NCBI GenBank assembly: GCA_002104905.1
Contig: MCFE01000485.1
Span: forward strand, 1-64,000
Source: Basidiobolus meristosporus CBS 931.73
Taxonomy: Eukaryota; Basidiobolomycota; Basidiobolomycetes; Basidiobolales; Basidiobolaceae
DNA: 64,000 nt
Direction of reading: 5' to 3'
The position numbers and the translations under genes were made by a program. The notes beneath the pieces are model-generated. The model had not been told where the DNA came from, ran no database searches, and worked only from the letters and a program-made list of their open reading frames with translations. Shown piece after piece: positions 10,113-21,978 of the stretch. Within the stretch, counting starts at the first letter, position 1. The number at the start of each line of letters is the position of its first letter.

Positions 10113-11095
10113 ACAGGCTAAGTTTGCATCCTCATTATTATAGTGATTTGGCCTATTTCTTGTCCGGTTGGATCTCCTGGCATTTGATACTGGAATGATA
10201 ACTTCTGGGATATTCTGTGGCACCAATTCAAGCTGAATAACAGCTGCAGAGTCTTCTGGAGTGAGAAAATTCTGCTTGGTTTGCTCTGATTAAGTTATTA
10301 CAATTGGTGGACTTGAGATCAGATTTTTATTGTTATCTGATGCCCTTTTTTGTGAATATTTTGAATTTTTATCAGGCAACACATTGCTGGACTTGTTTGC
10401 TTCTTTTCTGTGGTATTCTAGAGGTGATATGCTCTACTCCCATTGCACCAGCCCAAAAATATGCATTTTACACTTTTTGGCTCAAATTTTGACTGATTTC
10501 TAGGCAATATCTGGACATATGCTGTGCAACCAAATATTCTTAGATGCTCTTCACTTAGTCTGTGTCTAAACCATGCTTCAATTGGAGTAGACTTATCAAG
10601 TATTCTGTTGTAACTTCTATTTTTCAGGTGTACAGCTGTGGCAACTGATTATGTCCAGAAATTGTAAGATAATTTTGATCATGGTTAATAGATCTTGTCA
10701 TATTAATTTTTGATCTGTTGGCCCATTCTGCTAGCATGTTCTGCTACCCCATTTTGCTGTGGGGAGTATAATATAGTAGCCTCTTGCTATATCTCATGAA
10801 TTTGCAGAAGTGGATGAAGAGTTTTGAGGTGTATTCTCCACCATTGTCAGAGCATCTTTCTTGATTTTTTCACCAGTTTCTCTGTCCACCATGGCTTGGA
10901 TTTCCCTGAAATTTGAGAAAGCTTCCTTCTTTCTTTTTAGGAAGTAGACTAATGTATATCTTGGTTAATAATTAACAAATGTGATTAAATCCTTCATCCT
11001 GCCTGGCAATAAATCTTGCATCTGTCCGCACAGATCTGAGTAAATGAGTTCTAATTTTTTCTTGGTTTTGATTATCCCAGAGCTCTTGAACAGTT

Positions 11096-11413
11096 CCCTA
11101 TGGAAAATCTCAAACTTGGAGCTCATCTGATTTTTGGCTGGTATTCTGCTGGCATTCTGATGGTATTTTGCTGGTATTCAGCTGGTGTTTTGGATTCAAA
11201 ATTTCAAATGCTATTTTTGATTGGGGTAATGGGTAGCTAATTACTAAGTTTGATATGGATGCTAGTTTGCCCAGTCTCCTCCTGGAAAATGTGTTTTATT
11301 GCCTGCCTGTCAGCTAAGAACAGTCAAATTGAGAGTTGTCAGTTTTGAGAAACTTGGAATTCAGTTGCTACCATGATAGTCCTCTGCTGGCCTTTTCTCA
11401 TTTTTTGTAAGGG
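11096..11413. mobile_element. 318-bp MITE with imperfect terminal inverted repeats and AGTT target duplication
   Basis: Comparison with other family A integrase copies shows a foreign block here. It begins CCCTATGGAAAA and ends TTTTTTGTAAGGG, whose reverse complement begins CCCTTACAAAAAA, giving imperfect inverted ends. AGTT occurs on both sides (11092-11095 and 11414-11417), whereas uninterrupted copies have it once. The interior has no coding frame. Near the left end it carries five tandem 11-bp units. The family is not identified. Confidence 0.75.
11137..11191 (+). repeat. Five tandem 11-bp units inside the MITE
   Basis: Units at 11137, 11148, 11159, 11170 and 11181 follow the pattern GCTGGTATTCT with one to three changes each and exact 11-bp spacing. 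They begin 41 bp from the element end, where subterminal transposase-binding repeats sit in several cut-and-paste families. Confidence 0.8.
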
Positions 11414-12503
11414 AGTTGTCTGGTTTGTTTCCTATATATTCAGGCCTTAGAGTGCTGCAAATTAGCTGGGGAATAGATTTTACTCCAAAAATTAGGTGAT
11501 CTTTGATCATTTTGCAGAAATAATCAAAATTGATGTGTCCAAATCTTCTGTGCCAAAGCATATGTGTTTCTTCATTGAAGTTACTTATGTTGGCTTCCAG
11601 ATATAATGGAATATGACTCAACTTATACCAGCTCTGATCTCTGATACCCAAAGCAATATGAGCACCATTTTGTATGGTGATCCCACAGCCCAAGTTGCTA
11701 AAGCTGAAACTGAGTCCTTCTGCAGTGGCCTTACTTACAGATAGTAGGTTTGTGGCTATTTCTGGTATATTAGCACTTCTTTAAAGGTAAATATATAGCT
11801 TCCTTTACTGCTTCTGAGGATAACTTGGATAGTTCTTTCTCCCACTGCATCAAGTGTTCTATCATCACCCATGAAAACCTTCCTAATTGGAATTTCTTGG
11901 TATTGCATAAAAAGTTCTTTTTGATGTGTAAGTGTTGTGATGATCCGGAGTCAATATACCAGGTCTGAGAATCCTTGTTTTTGGTCATATATAGTGCAGA
12001 TATGAATAGTCAACTTCAGTTGTTGCGGCATTTCCATGTTCAGTCTTCTTTAACTGAGCATCTTTCTGTGACACCAGTCTGATGTGTGTCCTTTCCTATT
12101 GCAGTAGCTGCAAAACTGGCTGGTATTGCCTTTAAAAGGTCTTGGGCAACACCTTTGTGGGCTTTCATTACTTATTACAGCATTTTCTGCTTCCTTCTTG
12201 TTTGTGCTTGATTTTCTTAATTCTTCATCCAGGAGCCTTCCATATTTATAGTTTATTGTCAACCTTCAGTTCTGGGCTCTGGGGCTGATACAAGGCCCTG
12301 AAACCTGTCTGTCAATCTATTCAGGATTGCCACTATCACATCCTCATTGGTAGTGGGGACACCTACATATTCCATCTCATCCACTGGCTGGGTAATTCTG
12401 CTAATTAGATTTTTCACTTCTTCACCTGGTATCATCTTTAGAGTAGAGAATTCTTGGCAACAATTCATATCTTAGCAGCTGAACAAGACTGGTAAGTGTC
12501 TTC

Positions 12504-12851
12504 TGTTATAAGAGCCTTGAAGATGTTGAATGTGATAGGGAGAAGCAGTAGATTTAGTAGCTTTCACCTAATGAATTATTGAATGCAAAAGTAGGATTCA
12601 TACATTTACATGGTCTTGGCATGACAAGCATATTGGTATGCTTAAGAAAGTCCTAAGAGCATGAATACAAAGTTTGGGGCTATGTAGACAACTTTGAGAA
12701 TTCTCATATGCTGGATACCTGATATTTAGGCAAAAATATTCTAAATAAATTCTAATAAGGAATTTGGTCAGTAATCTCTAAGACTTGTAGGTATTGATCT
12801 AAGTAACCAAGTTAGGTGAGTACCTATGTGGTATTACAAAATTTCACAACA
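12504..12851 (-). mobile_element. Family A LTR, minus orientation
   Basis: 348 bp from TGTTATAAGAGCC to TTTCACAACA, the reverse complement of the family A LTR, including the TATA/AATAAA region. It is flanked on the left by minus-strand gag remains and on the right by plus-strand RNase H, so it marks a junction between oppositely oriented copies. Confidence 0.85.
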
Positions 12852-13116
12852 AAAAAGCCTCTACTGCATTATTTCAAGATAATCATGGATGCATGCAGTT
12901 GGGTGGAAAATCTAACTCTTCATGCTAGAACTATGCAAATAGATTTTAGGCATCACTTCAAATGGGAAGCTATAGACAGTAAGCTGGTTAAAATAGATAC
13001 TGTCCTATAGATGGAATGAGTTCAAATATATTTACCAAACCATTAGCTAGTAATAAATTTGTGTATCATGGGTCACAATTGGGAATAGCTAATATGAGTA
13101 TTTAGTTGAGGGAGAG
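12852..13116 (+). pseudogene. Family A copia RNase H C-terminal fragment
   Basis: Plus-strand reading resembles the LFQDNQGC...NPTFHARTKHMDIRHHF region of RNase H, followed by the IFTKPLAR block, here changed to KPLASNKF. A polypurine-like GAGGGAGAG precedes the LTR at 13117, the normal 3' end of an element. Confidence 0.7.
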
Positions 13117-13284
13117 TGTTGTAATAAATTGAATTTACACACACATATTTACCTAGCTTAGGCACATACAAGAATACATACAAATCTTAGAGAATCTAAC
13201 TAACCCCCTTGTTGGGATTTACTTGGAATATTTTCACAAAAACATCAGGCACTCTGAGCATGGGATTTCTTGAGGTTGTCAAGG
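13117..13284 (+). mobile_element. First part of the oldest plus-strand family A LTR (LTR 1)
   Basis: It begins TGTTGTAATAAATTG after the polypurine tract and follows the consensus for about half an LTR, ending at GGTTGTCAAGG. The next LTR starts exactly there. The missing second half is found at 23559-24095. Confidence 0.75.
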
Positions 13285-13353
13285 TGTTGTAAAGATTTGT
13301 AATTCCACCTAGAGACTCACCTAACTCAGTCACTTAGATTGTTACCTTCAAAT
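13285..13353 (+). mobile_element. Truncated family A LTR (LTR 2), plus orientation
   Basis: Starts TGTTGTAAAGATTTG and matches the first 69 bp of the consensus, ending TTACCTTCAAAT where a minus-strand LTR begins. The full plus LTR at 23211-23558 shares its start (TTGTAAAGATTTG) and may be its partner. Confidence 0.75.
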
Positions 13354-13568
13354 TGTTGTAGGAGTGTTGGGGATATAGGAAGTGATTGGGAGGACAAGTA
13401 GATTATGTGGCTTTCACTTAATGATTTATTGAATGTAAAAGTAGTATTATACTTCTACATGTTCTTGGCATTGCAAACATGTAGAATAGGTTAAGGGAGG
13501 TCCCAAGAAGATATGTGCCAAGTGTGGTGCTGTTTGGACAACTTTGAGAATTTTCATGTACTGGGTAC
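13354..13568 (-). mobile_element. Truncated family A LTR (LTR 3), minus orientation
   Basis: Starts TGTTGTAGGAGTGTTGG and follows the reverse-complement consensus to ACTGGGTAC, where the next LTR starts. About 60% of an LTR. Confidence 0.75.
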
Positions 13569-13915
13569 TGTTGTATGAGTCTTGGAGATATTGGAAGTGA
13601 TTGGGAAAACAAGTAAATTATGTGGTTTTCACTGGATGATTTATTGAATGTAAAAGTAGTATTTAAACTTTACATGGTCTTGGCATAAAAAGCATGTATA
13701 ATAGGCTAAGGAAGGTCCCAAGAACATGTGTGCAAAGTTTGGGGCTGTTTGGGCAACCTTGAGAGTTTTCATGTTCTGGGTACCTGGTATTTTGGTGAAA
13801 ATATTCTAAGTAAATCCCAACAAGGAATTTGGTCAGTATCCTCTAAGATTTTAAGGTAATGATCAAAGTGACTAAGTTAGGTGCATATTTATGTGGAATT
13901 ACAAGTTTTACAACA
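13569..13915 (-). mobile_element. Family A 3' LTR of the outer minus-strand element
   Basis: A complete 347-bp LTR from TGTTGTATGAGTC to TTTTACAACA, followed at once by the complement of the polypurine tract (CTCCCACTTAGC). It is the left LTR of the minus-strand element spanning 13569-23210. Confidence 0.85.
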
Positions 13916-16075
13916 CTCCCACTTAGCTAAATGTTCATACTGACTAGTCTAATTTTGACCTAAGATATCCAAACTTGTCTTTGGCTAATGGTTTTGTAAA
14001 TCTGTCTGCAACCATTTCATCTGAATGACAGTAAACTAAGCTAACTAAGTTATTCTCTATAGCTTCATATATGAAATGATGTCTAATATCTATGTGCTTA
14101 GTTTTAGCATGAAAAGTTGGATTTCTACCTAATTTTACACATCCTTGATTATCTTGAAATAAAGTAATAGGAGTTTTTTGACACAGGCCTAAATCTGTAA
14201 AAGGCTTTCTTAGCCACATTGCTTCTTTTGTAGCTTCACAGGCTGCCATATACTCTGCCTCTGTGTTAGAAGGTGTTATGGTTGGTTGCTTTCTTGAATT
14301 CTATGAATTTTGCTCCTTTACAGTAAAGAAAGGTGCATCTTGTGGCGGATTTTCTGTTTTCCAAATTTTGTCCCCTATCAGCATCAGAGTATCCCACAAG
14401 ATCCTGTTCTGAATCCTTATAAGTATATCTTAAGCAGATATCAGCAGTTCCCTTTAGGTATCTAAAAATCTGCTTAAATGCTGCAATATGATTAGATCAT
14501 TAGTTCTGGTCATGTTGGCTGACAACACCCACTGAATTTGAGATATCTGGACGTGTTCTAAGCACAATAAACTGCAAACTGCAGGCCATTGATTGATAAG
14601 GAAAGTTAGGGCTTTCAGATGGCACCAAGCTTTCTTGATTTGGTTGAGTTTTGACCAAATTAAGGTTTGTCTCCATTGGGGTAGCTGCCAGTGTACAGTC
14701 TTCCTATTGTACTTCTTTAGTATATCTTGAGTATACTTGGATTGACTTAGGGCAATAGTCTGGGTACCTTGGTCTATGGAGAACTCTACCCCAAAGTAGA
14801 AACTGAGCTCTTTTGGATTGGACATCATGAACTACTTAGATAGGCTGGATTTAGTCTCTTCCAATGTTTATAGGTTATTGGTGGCTATAATAAGGTCATC
14901 CACATATAGAGCTAATAGAACTGGATTTGCTCTATCTGGCTTATTGTATATACTATAGTCAGTATTACTCTTTCTGAAACCAAATACTCCAAAAAAGAAT
15001 CTATCTTGCAATTCCAGGCTCTTGGAGATTGTTTGAGACCATATAGTGACTTTTAAGCTTGCAGACCAAATGCGGGTTATCTTGGTCAACAAACCCATCA
15101 GGCTGGTCTATAAACACATCTTCATCAAGTTCTCCATTCAAAAATGCAGTTTTTACATCCATTTAATGAATAAAAAACTTATATTTGGCTGCAATAGCCA
15201 ATATTAATCTGATGGAATTAAACTTGGCTACTGGTGCAAAGGTCTCAGTATAATCAAGTCCTTTTGTTTGAGAGTATACTTTGGCCATAAGTCTTGCTTT
15301 GTATCTTTCAATTGTACCATCAGCCTTGTATTTTGTCTTGAAGACCTATCTGCATCCAGTTGATTTTTGTTTCATTGGTTTGACCTAGTCCCAAGTTTGA
15401 TTTTCCATCAGGGCCTGATATTGCTCAGTCATTGCAGATCTCCAAAACTTTGTTTGAGGACAGTTTAGGGCCTCTTTTACAGTCTGGGGTTCATCAATAT
15501 GGACTGAATAGGCATAGGCTAAGTTTGTACCCTCATTGATATAGTAATTTGGGCTATTTCTTGTCCAATTGGATCTCCAAGCATTTGATACTGAAATGAT
15601 CACTTCTGGGATATTCCTTGGCACTGCTTCAGGCTGGACCATGGTTGTAGAGTTCTCTGGGGTGAAAAAATTTTCATTGTTTTGCCCTGATTTAATCCTG
15701 ACAATTGGTGGACTTGAGCTCAAAGTTTTGTCATCATCTGATGTCACTTTTTGTGAAAATTTTGAATTTTCATTGAACAATATATCCCTGGACTTGATTA
15801 GCTTCTTTGCTTTGGTTTTGTAGAGTCTGTATGCTTTACTCTCACTACAGTAGCCCAAAAATATGTATTTTACACTTTTTGGCTCAAATTTTGACAGATT
15901 TCCAGGCAGTTTCTTAGCATATGCTGTTCATCCAAATATTCTAGGATGTTTTGCACTTGGTCTGTACCCATACCATGCTTCAAGTGGAGTAGAATCACAA
16001 AGTATTCTGTTATAACTCCAATTTTAAGATATACAGTAGTGGCAACTGATTTTGCCCAAAAATCATAGGATAATT
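13916..16075 (-). pseudogene. Outer minus-strand copia: RNase H, RT, linker, integrase C-terminus
   Basis: In minus order this holds integrase C-terminal and linker sequence (15385-16075, SKAYRLYKTKAKKLIKSRDI), RT with LLALYVDDLIIATNN near 14880-14940 (the YVDD catalytic box is intact), and RNase H (13944-14249, MAACEATKEAMWLRK to FTKPLAKDKFGYLRSK). About six frameshifts or stops separate these segments. The rest of the element lies beyond a solo LTR at 16076-16424, and its gag is split again by the nested element at 17653-22327. Confidence 0.85.
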
Positions 16076-16424
16076 TGTTGTAAAAATTTGTAATTCCACC
16101 TAAGTATTCACCTAACTTAGTCACTTAGATCATTACCCTCAAATCCTAGAGAATACTGACCAAATTTCTTGTTGGAATTTACTTAGAATATTTTCACCAA
16201 AATACCAGGTACCCAGAACATGAGAATTCTCCAAGTTGTTCAAGCAGCCCCAAACTTTGCACACATGCTCTTGGGACCTTCATTAACCTATTCTACGTGT
16301 TTGTTATGCCAAGACCATGTAAAAGTATAAATACTACTTTTATATTCAATAAATCATTAAGTGAAAACCACATAATCTACTTGTCCTCCTGATCACTTCC
16401 AATATATTCAAGACTCTTACAACA
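16076..16424 (+). mobile_element. Solo family A LTR in the integrase of the outer element
   Basis: A 349-bp complete LTR, opposite in orientation to its host. Host integrase sequence continues across it. AATT lies on each side (16072-16075 and 16425-16428) where undisturbed copies have it once, so it inserted with a 4-5 bp duplication and then lost its internal part by LTR recombination. Confidence 0.9.
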
Positions 16425-17647
16425 AATTTTTGATCATAGATCATAGATCTTGCCGTATCAATTATTGATATGTTTGCATGTTTGGCTACTCCATTTTGCT
16501 GTGGGGAGTATGGTACAGTTGTCTCTTGCTTTATCCCATGAATTTTGCAGAAGTGGGTGAAGAGTTTTGAGGTATATTCTTCATCATTGTCAGAGAGTAT
16601 TTTGTTGATTTTTTCACCAGTTCCTCTCTCCACCATGGCTTTAAACTCCCTGAGCTTAGACAGAGCTTCTTCCTTTCTCTCCATGAAGTAGACCCACATG
16701 TATCTTGTATAATCATCAATAAAAGTGACTAAATACTTCATCCTGCCCAAGGATATAATTTGCATAGGTCCACACTGATCTGAGTGAGTTAGATCTGAGT
16801 TTTTCTTAGTTTTGATTGGTCCTGAGCTCCTGAACCGTTTTCCGGCTTGTTTCCCATAGATGCAGGCTTCACAGTGCTCCAAATTAGCTAGGGGATCAGT
16901 TTTTATTCCGGAAATTAGCTGATCTTTGATCATTTTGCGTAAATAATCAAACATGATGTGTCTAAATCTTGTATGCCAAAGTGTTGGTGTTTCTTCATTT
17001 AAGTTACATATATTGGCTTCCATATATGATGAAATATAAGTCAACTTGTATAGATTCTTATCTCTGACACCCAAAGCAATATGGGCACCATTTTGATCAG
17101 TGATCTTGCATCCAGGATTGTCAAAGCTCAGACTGAGTCCCTCTCCAGTGGATTTGCTTACCGTTAGTAGGTTCTTGGCTATTTCTGGTACATAGAGTAC
17201 ATCTTTTAAAGTTGGCGTATGGCTTTTTCATTGCCTCTAAGGTTTACTTGAATAGTTCCTTCTCCCACTGCATCAAGTGTTCTATTGTCACCCATCAAAA
17301 CCTTCTTAATCAGAATTTCTTGATACTGGGTAAAAAGTTCTTTTTGGTATGTAGAGTGTTGAGATGCTTCAGAGTCAATGTACCACATCTGAGAATCCTT
17401 GTCTGTGGTCATATTTAGTGCAAATATGAATAGTTTATCATCAGTTGTTGCAGCATTTTCATAATCTGGCTTCTTTTGCTGATTATTGCTCTTTTTGAGA
17501 CACATGTCTGATGTGTGTCCTTTCCTTTTGCAGTAGTTGCAAAACAGGTTGCTGTTGCCTTTGTAGGGTCTTGGGTACCTCCTTTGTTGATTATCATTGC
17601 TAATTAAAGCATTTTCTTCTTCCTTCTTGTTGGCGCTTGATTTTCTT
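16425..17647 (-). pseudogene. Outer minus-strand copia: integrase core, protease and gag C-terminus
   Basis: The best preserved piece is an open stretch over 16428-17074: the zinc-binding region (LWHTRFRHIM...CEACIYGK, with the second His environment altered), TFIDDYTRYMWVYFM, LSDNDEEYTSKLF (normally DNGGEY) and PQQNGVAKHANIS (normally VAERANRS, so the catalytic Glu region is changed). Upstream, at 17206-17640, are the zinc knuckle CNYCKRKGHTSDMC and protease DSEASQH (the DSG triad is lost). Gag continues after the nested element at 22328. Confidence 0.85.
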
Positions 17648-17652
17648 AATTC

Positions 17653-18001
17653 TGTTGTAAAAATTTGTAATTCCACCTAAGTATTCACCAAACTTAGTCA
17701 CTTAGATCATTACCCTCAAATCCTAGAGAATACTGACCAAATTCCTTGTTGGGATTTACTTAGAATATTTTCACCAAAAAACCAGGTACCCAGAACATGA
17801 GAATTCTCAAAGTTGTTCAAACAGCCCCAAACTTTGTACACATGTTCTTGCCACCTTCCTTAACCTATTTTACATGCTTGTAATGCCAAGACCATGTAAA
17901 AGTATAAATACTACTTTTATATTCAATAAATCATTAAGTGAAAACCACATAATCTACTTGATCTCCAAATCTCTTCCAATATCCCCAAGACTCTTACAAC
18001 A
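17653..18001 (+). repeat. 5' LTR of the complete copia element
   Basis: TGTTGTAAAA...CTCTTACAACA. It contains a TATA box (TATAAATA, 17903-17910) and a polyadenylation-like AATAAA (17925-17930), both conserved in most other family A LTRs here. The R region would start shortly after the TATA box. Confidence 0.9.
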
Positions 18002-18018
18002 GGTTATGAGCCCCAAGC
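18002..18018 (+). promoter_or_regulatory. Primer-binding site complementary to the anticodon region of initiator tRNA-Met
   Basis: The bases directly after the 5' LTR are GGTTATGAGCCCCAAGC. GGTTATGAGCCC is the complement of the GGGCUCAUAACC anticodon stem-loop strand of initiator tRNA-Met. This is the half-tRNA priming arrangement known from Drosophila copia and yeast Ty5. The same motif, in reverse complement, lies next to the LTR at 22927. Confidence 0.75.
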
Positions 18019-21000
18019 TGTCACTCTCTGCAATGTCTACTACTGCTGTTACTGGAATTTTTCCCTCTACTGAAAAGTTGGATGGATCTAACCATCAAGT
18101 GTGGAAGGTGAAGATGAAGATGCTGCTACAAGAAAGAAGCCTTTGGGATATTGTCATGGGAGAAGAATGCCCTCCTAAAAACATGGGAGAGGAAGCCTTA
18201 AAGTACCAGAAGAAAGAACAAAGTGACTTTAACTGCATTTGCCTTAAGGTCAAGGACAAATTGCTAATTCAATGCTCAAGAGCAAAAACGGCAAAGAATG
18301 CCTGGAAAGCATTAGAAGACACCTACCAGGCATGTTCAGCTGCCAAGAAAATGTATCTGAGACAAAAATTCTTTACTACAAAGATGCTACCAGGAGAAGA
18401 AATGAAAAATCTAATTAACAGAGTTACCCTGCTGGTAGATGAGATGGAATCTGTGGGTGTACCAACTACTGATGAGGATGTGATAGTTACCATCCTGAAT
18501 AGCCTGACAGACAAGTTTCAGGGCCTTGTATCAGCCCTAGAGTCCAGAACTGAGGATTTGACCTTAAATTACGTATATGGAAGGCTCCTGGATGAAGAAT
18601 TAAGAAAATCAAGCGCCAATAAGAAGGAAGAAGAAAACGCTTTAATGAGCAATGATAACCAACAATGGAGGTACCCAAGACTCTACAAAGGCAACAGCAA
18701 CCTATTTTGCAACTACTGCAAAAGGAAAGGACACACATCAGACTGGTGTCTCAAAAAGAGAGATTATCAGCAAAAGAAGCCTGAATATGCAAATGCTGCA
18801 ACAACTGAAGATAGACTATTCATATCTGCACTAAATATGGCCACAAACAAGGATTCTCAGATGTGGTATATTGACTCTGGAGCTTCTCAACACTTTACAC
18901 ACCAAAAAGAACTTTTTACCCAATATCAAGAAATTCCGATGAAGAAGGTTTTCATGGGTGACAATAGAACACTTGATGCAGTGGGAGAAGGAACTATCCA
19001 AGTAAACCTTAGAAGCAGTGAAGGAAGCCATACACTGACTTTAAAAGAAGTACTCTATGTACCAGAAATAGCCAAGAACCTACTCTTTGTAAGCAAGGCC
19101 ACAGCAGAAGGACTCAGTTTCAGTTTTGACAATTCTGGATGCATGATCACTGATCAAAATGGTGCCTATATTGCTTTGGGCATCAGAGATCAGAATCTAT
19201 ACAAGTTGACTTATATTCCATCATATTTGGAAGCCAATATAAGTAACTTAAATGAAGAAACATCAATGCTTTGGCACAGGAGACTTGGACACATCAATTT
19301 TGATTATTTGCGCAAAATGATCAAAGATCAGCTAATTTCCGGAGTGAAAATTAATCTCCCAGCTAATTTGGAGCACTGTCAAGCCTGCATATATGGGAAA
19401 TAAGCCAGACAACCGTTCAAGAGCTCTGGGTTAATCAAAACGAAGAAAAAATTAGATCTAATTTACTCAGATCTGTGTGGACCTATGAAAATTTATCCTT
19501 AGGCGGGATGAAGTATTTAATCACTTTTATTGATGATTATACAAGATACACATGGGTCTACTTCATGGAGAGAAAGGAAGAAGCTCTGTCTAAGTTCAGA
19601 GAGTTTAAAGCCATGGTGGAGAGAGAAACTGGTGAAAAAATCAAGAAAATGCGCTCTGACAATGGTGGAGAATATACCTCAAAACTCTTCATCCACTTCT
19701 GCAAAATTTATGGGATAAAGCAAGAGACTACTGTACCATACTCCCCACAGCAAAATGAAGTAGCAGAACAAGCTAACAGATCAATAATTGATATGGCAAG
19801 ATCTATGATCCATGATCAAAAATTATCCTATGATTTTTTGGGTGGAATCAGTTGCCACCGCTATATACCTTAAAAACAGGAGTTATAACAGAATACTTCG
19901 TGATTCTACTCCATTTGAAGCATGGCATGGATACAGACCAAGTGCAGAACATCTAAGAATATATGGGTGTACAGCATATGCCAAAAAACTGACCGGAAAT
20001 CAGTCAAAATTTGAGCCAAAAAGTGTAAATGCATATTTTTGGGCTACTGCAATGAGAGTAAGGCATACAGACTCTACAATACCAAAGCAAAGAAGCTGAT
20101 CAAGTCCAGGGATGTGCTGTTTGATGAAAATTCAAATTTTCACAAAAAATGACATCAGATGATGACAAATTTGATCTCAAGTCCACCAATTGTCAGGATT
20201 GAATCAGAGCAAAACACTGAAAATTTTTTCACTCCAGAGGACGCTACAACTGTGGTTCAGCCAGAATCAGTGCCCAGGAATATCCCAGAAGTGATCATTC
20301 CAATATTAAATGCCTGGAGATCCAATCGGACAAGAAATAGCCCAAATTACTATATCAATGAGGGTGCAAACTTAGCCTATGCCTATTCAGTCCATATTAA
20401 TGAGCCCCAGACTGTAAAAGTGGCCCTAAATAGCCCTCAGACAAGATTTTGGAGATCTGCAATGACCGAGGAATATCAGGCCCTAATGGAAAATCAAACT
20501 TGGGACTTAGTCAAATTACCAATCAACTGAAAATCAATTAGATGCAGATGGGTCTTCAAGACAAAATACAAAGCTGATGGTACAATTGAAAGATACAAAG
20601 CAAGACTTGTAGCCAAAGGATACTCTCAAACAAAAGGACTTGACTATACTGAGACCTTTGCACCGGTAGCCAAGTTTAATTCCATCTGATTAATTTTGGC
20701 TATTGCAGCCAAATATAAGTTTTTTATTCATCAAATGGATGCAAAAACTGCATTTTTGAATGGAGAACTTGATGAGGACTTGTATATGGACCAGCCTGAT
20801 GGGTTTGTTGACCAAGATAACCCCCATTTGGTCTGCAAGCTTAAAAGTCACTATATGGTCTCAAACAATCACCAAGAGCCTGGAATTGCAAGATAGATTC
20901 TTATTTGGAATCTTTGAGTTTCAAAAGGAGTAATGCTGCCTATAGTATATATTATAAGCCAGATAGAGCAAATCCAGTTCTATTAGCTCTATATGTGGAT

Positions 21001-21967
21001 GATCTAATTATAGCCGCCAATAACCTAGCAACATTGGAAGAGACTAAATCCAGCCTATCTAAAGAGTTCAAGATGTCCAAGCAGAACTCAGTTACTACTT
21101 AGGGATTAAATTCTCTATAGACAGAAGTACCCAGACTATCACCCTAAGTCAATCCAAGTATATTCAAGATATACTAAAGAAGTACCAAATGGAAGACTGT
21201 TAACCGGCAGCTACCCCAATGGAGACAAACCTTAACTTGGTCAAAACTCAACCAAATCAAGAGAGCTTGGTGCCATCTGAAAGCCCTGACTTTCCTTATC
21301 AATCTATGGTCGGCAGTCTGATGTATATCATGCTTGGAACATGTCCAGATATCTCATATTCAGTGGGAGCTGTCAGCCAACATAATCAGAACCATGGATC
21401 TGATCATATTGCGCAGTTAAGTAGATTTTTAGATACCTAAGAGGAACCGCTGATATCTGCTTAAGATATACTTATAAGGATTCAGAACAGGATCTTGTGG
21501 GATACTCTGATGCTGATTGGGGATGGAATTTGGAAGACAGAAGATCCACCACAGGATACACTTTTCTTTACTGTAAAGGAGCAATTTCATAGAATTCAAG
21601 AAAGCAACCAACCGTAGCACTTTCCACCACAGAGGCAGAGTATATGGCCTCCTGTGAAGCTACAAAAGAAGCAATATGGTTAAGAAAACTTTTCACAGAT
21701 TTAGGCCTATATCAAAAAACACCTATTACTTTATTTCAAGATAATCAAGGATGTATACAATTATGTAGAAATCCAACTTTTCATGCTAGAACCAAGCACA
21801 TGGATATTAGACATCATTTCATACGTGAAGCTATAGAGAATAACTTAGTTAGCTTAGTTTACTGTCCTACAGATGAAATGATTGCAGACATATTTACCAA
21901 ACCATTAGCTAGAGACAAGTTTGAATATCTTAGGTCAAAATTAGGACTAGTCAGTATGAACATTTAG
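18006..21967 (+). pseudogene. Gag-pol of the complete copia element, multiply disrupted
   Basis: The open part starts at ATG 18006, inside the PBS (the frame is also open upstream into the LTR), and runs to TAA at 19401. It holds gag (UBN2-type), the zinc knuckle CNYCKRKGHTSDWC (about 18704), protease DSGASQHF (about 18870) and the integrase zinc region up to CQACIYGK. The stop replaces a Gln codon (CAA to TAA). Further on, single-base indels near 19490, 19835 and 20025 and stops at 20528 and 20688 split the integrase core (DNGGEY, VAEQANRS), RT (YVDDLIIAANN, about 20990) and RNase H (to 21967). Domain order is the standard copia order. Confidence 0.9.
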
Positions 21968-21968
21968 C

Positions 21969-21978
21969 TGAGTGGGAG
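21969..21978 (+). promoter_or_regulatory. Polypurine tract
   Basis: TGAGTGGGAG immediately precedes the 3' LTR, the site for plus-strand DNA priming. The same short purine run sits before other family A LTRs (for example 13107-13116 and 50689-50696). Confidence 0.7.

Larger units (their letters stand above)
10113..12503 (-). mobile_element. Family A copia fragment (linker, integrase, protease, gag)
   Basis: On the minus strand this copy runs from gag near 12468 (MNCCQEFSTLKMIPGEEVKN), through the zinc knuckle CSYCNRKGHTSDWCH (about 12090) and DSGSSQHLH protease site (about 11945), to the integrase and pre-RT linker ending at 10113. Each domain is in a different frame or broken by stops. The N-terminal gag codons are missing next to the LTR at 12504, as in the 2.4-4.9 kb copy. 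A 318-bp MITE (11096-11413) interrupts it. Confidence 0.75.

Noticed and set aside
17874-18005. Upstream start of gag inside the LTR
   Set aside because: The frame is open into the LTR, but this region overlaps the promoter and polyadenylation signals and is also open in solo LTRs. ATG 18006 or 18033 is likelier.
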